Positions 7,534-12,226 of a DNA stretch of 12,226 bases are shown here, in pieces. Under the pieces are notes generated by a model, which ran no database searches, had not been told where the DNA came from, and saw only the letters and a program-made list of their open reading frames with translations. The stretch lies in the NCBI GenBank assembly GCA_900757705.1, contig CAAEOW010000120.1:1-12226 (forward strand). Direction: 5' to 3'. The position numbers were made by a program, and so were the translations under genes. The DNA comes from an uncultured Collinsella sp. (GTDB lineage: Bacteria; Actinomycetota; Coriobacteriia; Coriobacteriales; Coriobacteriaceae). Each line of letters opens with the position of its first letter. The first letter of the stretch is position 1.

Positions 7534-7555
7534 GTATGACTCCTTTGTATATGCT

Positions 7556-7569
7556 GGGGCCGGGGCCCC
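7556..7569 (-). other. GC-only hairpin in the mrp leader
   Basis: GGGGC (7556-7560) pairs with GCCCC (7565-7569) around a four-base loop; the core CGGGGCCCCG (7561-7570) is itself a perfect ten-base palindrome. It would fall in the 5' untranslated region, about nine bases before the mrp Shine-Dalgarno. A regulatory role is speculative. Confidence 0.35.
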
Positions 7570-7588
7570 GCGATGTGACACGAGCGTC

Positions 7589-7618
7589 ATTGTACCCTCG
7601 TTTGCGAGCGGGAGTCAT
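7589..7618 (-). promoter_or_regulatory. Candidate mrp promoter
   Basis: On the - strand ATGACT (7613-7618, -35-like, four of six matches) is followed after 18 bases by TACAAT (7589-7594, five of six to the -10 consensus). Transcription would begin near 7582, giving a leader of about 50 bases before the mrp ATG. It sits in the only sizeable gap upstream of mrp, after the sulfatase stop. Confidence 0.5.
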
Positions 7619-7629
7619 TTGCGATGCGT

Positions 7630-7664
7630 TTGGGCCGAGCGTGCTTGCAATACGATGGGCCCAA
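7630..7664 (-). other. Stem-loop after the sulfatase gene
   Basis: TTGGGCC (7630-7636) and GGCCCAA (7658-7664) form a perfect seven-base stem with a 21-base loop that can pair three further bases. It starts 14 bases beyond the sulfatase stop. There is no T-tract on either side, so it is not a convincing intrinsic terminator; it may stabilise or end the mRNA by another route. Confidence 0.3.
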
Positions 7665-7678
7665 GCGAATGGGCGGGC

Positions 7679-9832
7679 TTACTGAACTTTGCTGGCGAAC
7701 TCGAGATATTGCATGCGCTGCAGCTTGTCGATCGTCGAGGCGTAGGGGCTGTCTTTCGATTCCAAGTCGTAGCGCAGCCCGTCGGCACCGAGATAGCCGG
7801 CGACATTGATGGTGGGCACATCTGACCTTGTCGCAAGCAGGGCCTTTTGGTAATTGGTGAGCGGGGCGCCGATCTTATTAAGGGTAATGGCTGCAATCTC
7901 GTTTGCCCCGACGGTGTCGTAGACGTTGAGCTCGGTATTGCCGGCGATCTCATAGTTAGCCCAGACGAGATATGTCGACTGATAGATACGGAAAGCGTGG
8001 CTTGCCGTATCTTCCTGAGGGTACAGCTCGTCGTTGAGAGTCGTTGCGGCGCTCGGCTGATGGTCGCCAAAAAAGACAAGAACAACCGGTCTGCCGATGT
8101 TGCGGAGCTCGTTGATAAAGTACTCGAGGTCCCGGTCGGATGCGTTGATGCAGGTGAGATAGGTGTTGAGCGCGCTGTTGGCACCCTCACTGGCTCCCTC
8201 GACCCAATAGTTTGTCAGCTCTTCGGCGGGAACGGTGCCATAGTCGTAGCCGCCGTGATTTTGCATCGTGACGTCAAAGATGAACTGCGGCGCTTCGTCG
8301 GTTCTAAGCAGGTCGAGTATCTTGTCGTAGGTGACGTAGTCGCATACGCCGGCATGGTAATAGGGCGCACCTTCGAAATCGCCGATTGAAAGAAAGTCTC
8401 CAAAGCCCAGCTGCTGATAGATTTTATCTCGATGGTAGTTGACGGGGTTTTGCGGGTGCATAGCGGTAGTGGTATACCCAAGCTCTTTAAGGTCCTTTGC
8501 CAGGCTGTTTACGCCATTCATCTGATACAGCTGATAGGGGATCTTGCCTAATCCGACAAAGGCCGTTGTCGCTCCGGTCAAAAATTCGAATTCGGAGTTC
8601 GCCGTTCCGCCACCGGCGACCGAAGCGAGCATGGTGCCGCGAACAAGTGTGTCGGGAAGCGAGTTGTAGAATGCGGGGCCGGTGTACCCGTCCGTCTGGA
8701 GCTGCTCAAAGCACGAAAGGTCGCTAAAACTCTCATTCATGACGGCAACAATCGTCGGCTTGATTTCATTGAACTGGGCAACGGCCGCCGCGCGCTGCTC
8801 GCTCGAGCCATATGTGCTGTCGTAGGCGGCGGCGAGCTCCTGCTCGATGCTCTGCGCCTCATCGGGCGTATAGTCTTCGGGCTTCTCAATGGGCAACTCG
8901 TTGACCATTTCGGTGAACGAAGTGATAAAACCCTGAGACGCATACGTGGTGATGGGCTGCCAACGGTCAAATCCAAAATCCAGCGCCTGCTCCAAGTCGA
9001 TGTTGGAAAAGCCTGAGAGCCCCACAACGGTCACTAGCAGAAAAGCACAGAGGTTAGCGGCGATAGCGGGGAAGACATGGGTGGGCGCACGGAGCTTTCG
9101 CGGTCGGATGAGCGAAAGAAGCCCCAAGGAAATCTCCAGCAGGGCGAGAGAGGTTACGATTCCGGCGGTAAAGGTAAACTCGTATCCCTCGCTCACTTCC
9201 ATTGCGGTGCCAAGGGCCAAGATATCGCTTGGCAGGATGGCTTCGCCTTTAAACGTTATGACGAAGTGCTCGGCAATGCCAAGGATGCAGCAGACGACGG
9301 GCACGAGGGCCATGACGCCTCCATGACGCTGTCCCAGCAAATAAAGGGAGAGCAGAACCGTCGCGAGCAGCCCGACGGAAAACCCGAATGAGTTGGCGGG
9401 AATGCGATAGAACGTTTCGTTGCAGGCAATTTCGAGTGAAACGAACGAGAGCGCTGAAACAGCGGCGATGACAAGGATGTCACGGCAAATACAGGCAACC
9501 GTTCCCGTCGCAAGGTCGGTTTGGTCGATAAGTCCCGAAATCAAGGGCTCGACAAGAAGCATGACGGCGGCAGCACCGAGCGCCGAATAAGAAAGGACCC
9601 ATAGGGAGCTGCCCTCATTTACGAGCAATTGATTCGTAACCCATGCAGCTACCACGCCGAGCGGGATGAGGAGCGTCGCGCACCAAAAGACGCGGGCGAT
9701 GGGTGGCTTTTCGTTGCGTTTGATTGAAAAATACACGCGCACGACGACGGCGGCCACGATAAGGACGGCGATGAATATGGGCAGATTGGCCATGTCGCTC
9801 GAAGTGATTTCAAGGGGGATATCTTCGGTCAT
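7679..9832 (-). CDS. LTA-synthase-family membrane sulfatase
   Basis: Predicted polytopic membrane protein (717 aa) with an extracellular alkaline-phosphatase-superfamily domain like LtaS, which transfers glycerol-phosphate from phosphatidylglycerol to a lipid or polymer. Eight hydrophobic segments are visible near residues 16-35, 47-70, 75-101, 114-136, 147-167, 171-194, 221-242 and 256-275. The loop after segment six carries KGEAILPSDIL (195-205), typical of the family. Catalytic features: NESFSD (366-371, metal-binding Glu367), GGGTANSEFEF (407-417, Thr410 in the nucleophile position), TMQNHGGYD (522-530) and FFGDHQPS (587-594, metal-binding Asp590/His591). All key residues are present, so it is probably active. 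The ATG at 9830-9832 has AGAGGA (9839-9844) 6 bases before it; an upstream ATG at 9907 lacks a good site. It stands alone between a divergent uvrA and mrp. The product could be LTA, another glycerol-phosphate glycan or a modified lipid; the sequence does not decide. Confidence 0.88.
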   Translation of the reverse strand: MTEDIPLEITSSDMANLPIFIAVLIVAAVVVRVYFSIKRNEKPPIARVFWCATLLIPLGVVAAWVTNQLLVNEGSSLWVLSYSALGAAAVMLLVEPLISGLIDQTDLATGTVACICRDILVIAAVSALSFVSLEIACNETFYRIPANSFGFSVGLLATVLLSLYLLGQRHGGVMALVPVVCCILGIAEHFVITFKGEAILPSDILALGTAMEVSEGYEFTFTAGIVTSLALLEISLGLLSLIRPRKLRAPTHVFPAIAANLCAFLLVTVVGLSGFSNIDLEQALDFGFDRWQPITTYASQGFITSFTEMVNELPIEKPEDYTPDEAQSIEQELAAAYDSTYGSSEQRAAAVAQFNEIKPTIVAVMNESFSDLSCFEQLQTDGYTGPAFYNSLPDTLVRGTMLASVAGGGTANSEFEFLTGATTAFVGLGKIPYQLYQMNGVNSLAKDLKELGYTTTAMHPQNPVNYHRDKIYQQLGFGDFLSIGDFEGAPYYHAGVCDYVTYDKILDLLRTDEAPQFIFDVTMQNHGGYDYGTVPAEELTNYWVEGASEGANSALNTYLTCINASDRDLEYFINELRNIGRPVVLVFFGDHQPSAATTLNDELYPQEDTASHAFRIYQSTYLVWANYEIAGNTELNVYDTVGANEIAAITLNKIGAPLTNYQKALLATRSDVPTINVAGYLGADGLRYDLESKDSPYASTIDKLQRMQYLEFASKVQ

Positions 9833-9862
9833 GGACGTTCCTCTGGTACAGCAAATTAAGTT

Positions 9863-9878
9863 CAGTATTAGATTACTG
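9863..9878. promoter_or_regulatory. Small dyad in the sulfatase-uvrA divergent region
   Basis: CAGTA (9863-9867) and TACTG (9874-9878) form an inverted repeat with a six-base AT-rich centre, 31 bases before the sulfatase ATG. Its position fits an operator overlapping that gene's promoter, but no clear -35/-10 pair could be fixed and short dyads arise by chance. Confidence 0.25.
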
Positions 9879-9950
9879 TAACCTTTCCACGGCATTTCGA
9901 GAAACAAAGCGCCCGATACGCAAAGCTAAAGGTCTGCGAATCTTGTATTA

Positions 9951-9964
9951 CGAACATCTGTGCG
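9951..9964 (+). promoter_or_regulatory. Candidate LexA/DinR (SOS) box before uvrA
   Basis: The 14 bases CGAACATCTGTGCG fit the Gram-positive SOS operator consensus CGAACRNRYGTTYG at all but two positions (C for R at 8, G for T at 12). It lies 61 bases before the uvrA ATG. A -10-like TAAACT at 9977-9982 would place its -35 zone inside the box; another -10-like TATGAT lies at 9992-9997. uvrA is a standard SOS gene, which raises the prior. Confidence 0.4.
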
Positions 9965-10025
9965 CGTCGAGTGCGCTAAACTCATCGGCAGTATGATTCG
10001 ATGCAATAGGAGGCAAGGAGCTTCC

Positions 10026-12226
10026 ATGTCTGATTCTTCTATCGTTATTCGCGGCGCTCGTGAGCACAACCTCCGTGATATCGATGTTTCCATTCCGCGT
10101 GACCAACTCGTGGTCATTACCGGTCTTTCTGGCTCGGGCAAGAGTTCGCTGGCATTCGACACTATCTATGCCGAGGGCCAGCGTCGATACGTCGAGAGCC
10201 TTTCGAGTTATGCGCGCCAGTTCTTGGGCCAGATGGACAAACCCGACTTGGATTCAATCGACGGCCTTTCGCCGGCGGTGTCGATCGACCAAAAGACGAC
10301 GTCTAAAAACCCTCGCTCGACGGTTGGCACCGTAACCGAGATTTATGACTATCTGCGCCTGCTGTTCGCCCGTGTGGGCACCCCGCACTGTCCCGAATGC
10401 GGCCGTGTCATTGAGCGCCAGACGACCGATCAGGTTGCCGACAAGGTCTTGGCGGCGGGGGAGGGCCGCCGCGCGTTTGTGCTGGCACCGGTGGTACGCG
10501 GGCGAAAAGGCGAGTACACCAAACTGTTTGAGGACCTTCGCGCCGAGGGCTTTAGCCGCGTGCGTGTCGACGGTGAAGTGCGCTCGCTCGACGATCCGAT
10601 CGATCTGGACAAGAAGTTCAAGCACGATATCGAGGTCGTGGTCGATCGCATCGTGATCCGTGAGAACTCTCTGGGCCGTATCGCCGAGTCCGTTGAACAG
10701 GCGACTGCGCTGGCGCACGGCAATGTGAACGTATACTTGCTGCCCGATCGCGACGCTCCCGAGGGGACCGAAGGCGAGTTGCTGGAGTATTCGCTGGCGT
10801 TAGCGTGCCCGGAGCATGGACACTCCATCGATGACCTGCAGCCGCGTGATTTCTCGTTCAACGCGCCCTATGGCGCGTGCCCCGAGTGCGATGGCCTGGG
10901 CTTTAAGAAGACGGTCGACGCCGAGGCCCTAATCGAAGACCCCTCGAAGTCGATCGCCGACGGGGTCTTTGGCAGCCTGTTTGGCAACTCTAACTACTAT
11001 CCGCAGATTTTCGCTGCGGTCTGCAAACACTTTAAGGTGAGCGTCGATACGCCGTGGAAGGATCTGCCTCCGCGGGTGCGTCGCGCGTTTTTAAACGGCA
11101 TGGGCGACCAGAAGATTTCGGTCGACTATCAAAAGCTCGATGGGCGCCGTAGCCAGTGGGACACCAAGTTCTCGGGCGTGCGCAATATCCTGTACGAGCG
11201 CTATACCGAGACGACGAATGAGAACACCAAGGCGCGCTTGGAGAAGTACATCCGCGAGGAGCCGTGCTCGAGTTGCCATGGTGCTCGTCTGCGCCCCGAG
11301 ATGCTCGCTGTTACCGTAGGCGGTAAGTCCATTTACGAGGTCTGCTGCCTATCGTGCCGCGAGTCGCTCGAGTTTTTTGAGGGCTTGGAGCTTACCGAGC
11401 GCCAACAATTTATCGGCGGGCGCATCGTCAAGGAAATCCTGGAGCGCCTGCGCTTTCTGGTCGATGTCGGACTCGACTATCTGACCCTCGACCGTGCCTC
11501 GGCGACGCTTTCCGGAGGCGAGGCCCAGCGCATTCGCCTGGCAACGCAGATCGGCGCCGGCCTCATGGGTGTGCTGTACATTTTGGACGAGCCGTCGATC
11601 GGCCTTCATCAGCGCGATAACGAGCGCCTGATCAAGACGCTTGAGCGCCTACGCGATATCGGCAATACCGTCATCGTCGTCGAGCATGATGAGGATACGA
11701 TTCGTGCTGCCGACTATGTGATCGACATGGGCCCCGGTGCGGGCGTGAACGGCGGACACGTGGTCGCCGCGGGAACGCCTGCCGATATCATGGCGTGCCC
11801 CGATTCGATGACGGGTGCCTACCTGACCGGCAAGCGAATGATTCGGGTTCCCGATGAACGCCGCAAGCCCGGTCGCGGCTGCCTTAAGATCACGGGCGCC
11901 CGCGCCAACAACCTCAAAAACGTTACCGCCAAGATCGAGTTTGGTACGCTTACGGTCGTTACCGGCGTGTCGGGATCGGGTAAGAGCTCCCTGGTTACCG
12001 ACACCATCGCACCTGCCCTTACGAATGCCATTCACCGTTCGACGCGCCCTGTGGGTCCGTATAAGAAAATCGAGGGCATCGAGTGTATCGATAAGGTGAT
12101 CGATATCGACCAGTCGCCGATTGGTCGCACGCCGCGTTCCAACCCTGCTACGTACATTGGCCTGTGGGATGATCTTCGCGCGCTGTTTGCGAGTACGCCG
12201 GAGTCGAAGGCGCGTGGCTACTCGCC
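10026..12226 (+). CDS. uvrA: UvrABC excinuclease subunit A (cut off at right edge)
   Basis: Damage sensor ATPase of nucleotide excision repair, an ABC-type dimer that loads UvrB on lesions. No stop occurs before the edge; 733 complete codons are seen of a usual 940-960. Walker A of the first ATPase is GLSGSGKSS (33-41); SSYARQFLGQMDKPD (60-74) and SIDQKTTSKNPRSTVGT (86-102) are UvrA hallmarks. C122/C125 form a CPEC pair. The UvrA zinc module appears as C261-P-E-H264 and C285-P-E-C288. The CSSCHG motif (414-419), ABC signature LSGGEAQRIRLA (495-506), Walker B LYILDEPS (517-524) and H-loop VVEHD (551-555) follow. The second ATPase starts with Walker A GVSGSGKSS (647-655) and DIDQSPIGRTPRSNPATY (693-710). 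The missing part should hold the second zinc finger, signature and Walker B. Start: AAGGAG (10015-10020) lies 5 bases before ATG, with a second AGGAGG at 10008-10013. An in-frame ATG at 9993 is possible but lacks a site. Confidence 0.97.
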   Translation, partial: MSDSSIVIRGAREHNLRDIDVSIPRDQLVVITGLSGSGKSSLAFDTIYAEGQRRYVESLSSYARQFLGQMDKPDLDSIDGLSPAVSIDQKTTSKNPRSTVGTVTEIYDYLRLLFARVGTPHCPECGRVIERQTTDQVADKVLAAGEGRRAFVLAPVVRGRKGEYTKLFEDLRAEGFSRVRVDGEVRSLDDPIDLDKKFKHDIEVVVDRIVIRENSLGRIAESVEQATALAHGNVNVYLLPDRDAPEGTEGELLEYSLALACPEHGHSIDDLQPRDFSFNAPYGACPECDGLGFKKTVDAEALIEDPSKSIADGVFGSLFGNSNYYPQIFAAVCKHFKVSVDTPWKDLPPRVRRAFLNGMGDQKISVDYQKLDGRRSQWDTKFSGVRNILYERYTETTNENTKARLEKYIREEPCSSCHGARLRPEMLAVTVGGKSIYEVCCLSCRESLEFFEGLELTERQQFIGGRIVKEILERLRFLVDVGLDYLTLDRASATLSGGEAQRIRLATQIGAGLMGVLYILDEPSIGLHQRDNERLIKTLERLRDIGNTVIVVEHDEDTIRAADYVIDMGPGAGVNGGHVVAAGTPADIMACPDSMTGAYLTGKRMIRVPDERRKPGRGCLKITGARANNLKNVTAKIEFGTLTVVTGVSGSGKSSLVTDTIAPALTNAIHRSTRPVGPYKKIEGIECIDKVIDIDQSPIGRTPRSNPATYIGLWDDLRALFASTPESKARGYS

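Noticed and set aside
7534..7590. Longer mrp start giving 19 extra residues
   Set aside because: It would start inside the predicted -10 element, while the ATG at 7533 has a strong Shine-Dalgarno at proper spacing.
1..12226. Mobile element, phage, defence system or CRISPR content
   Set aside because: No transposase, integrase, direct-repeat array or defence-type domain was seen; all seven genes belong to recognisable chromosomal families.

Overview
The window reads as a chromosomal segment of a moderately GC-rich Gram-positive bacterium. The codon choice, the gene complement (uvrB and uvrA together with an LTA-synthase-type sulfatase, Mrp and two flavoproteins) and the protein style suggest an actinobacterium of the Coriobacteriia (Collinsella-like). 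This taxonomic call is inference from general resemblance; no marker gene such as 16S rRNA is present. The DNA is almost fully coding. No tRNA, rRNA, insertion sequence, integrase or CRISPR array was seen, and no gene-free stretch exceeds 300 bases (the longest is about 190).

Layout. (1) Bases 1-136 are an AT-rich leader that opens with a T-run, probably the tail of a terminator lying outside the window. (2) Bases 137-3644 (+ strand) hold a compact probable operon: coaE (dephospho-CoA kinase), a membrane-anchored lytic transglycosylase overlapping it by 8 bases, and uvrB 51 bases further on. A very strong hairpin with a T-tract closes it. (3) Bases 3710-9832 (- strand) hold, in transcription order, an LTA-synthase-family sulfatase, mrp (Fe-S carrier ATPase), an HI0933/YhiN-family flavoprotein abutting mrp with zero spacing, a terminator-like hairpin, and a COG2509-type FAD dehydrogenase converging on uvrB. 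(4) From 10026 to the right edge (+ strand) is uvrA, open at the edge with 733 complete codons visible.

How the genes work together. UvrB and UvrA are the damage-recognition subunits of nucleotide excision repair. Here they share a strand but are separated by about 6.4 kb of oppositely oriented genes, so they need separate promoters. A sequence resembling the Gram-positive LexA/DinR operator lies about 60 bases before uvrA and none was found before uvrB. The transglycosylase and the sulfatase both act on the cell envelope. The mrp-flavoprotein-flavoprotein run groups an Fe-S cluster handling protein with two FAD proteins of unknown substrate. Most of the window is conserved housekeeping content; I did not find a defence system, mobile element or clearly novel multi-gene system. 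The points most worth a second look are the hairpin placed directly before the COG2509 gene, the candidate SOS box of uvrA, and the unusual eight-segment topology of the sulfatase.
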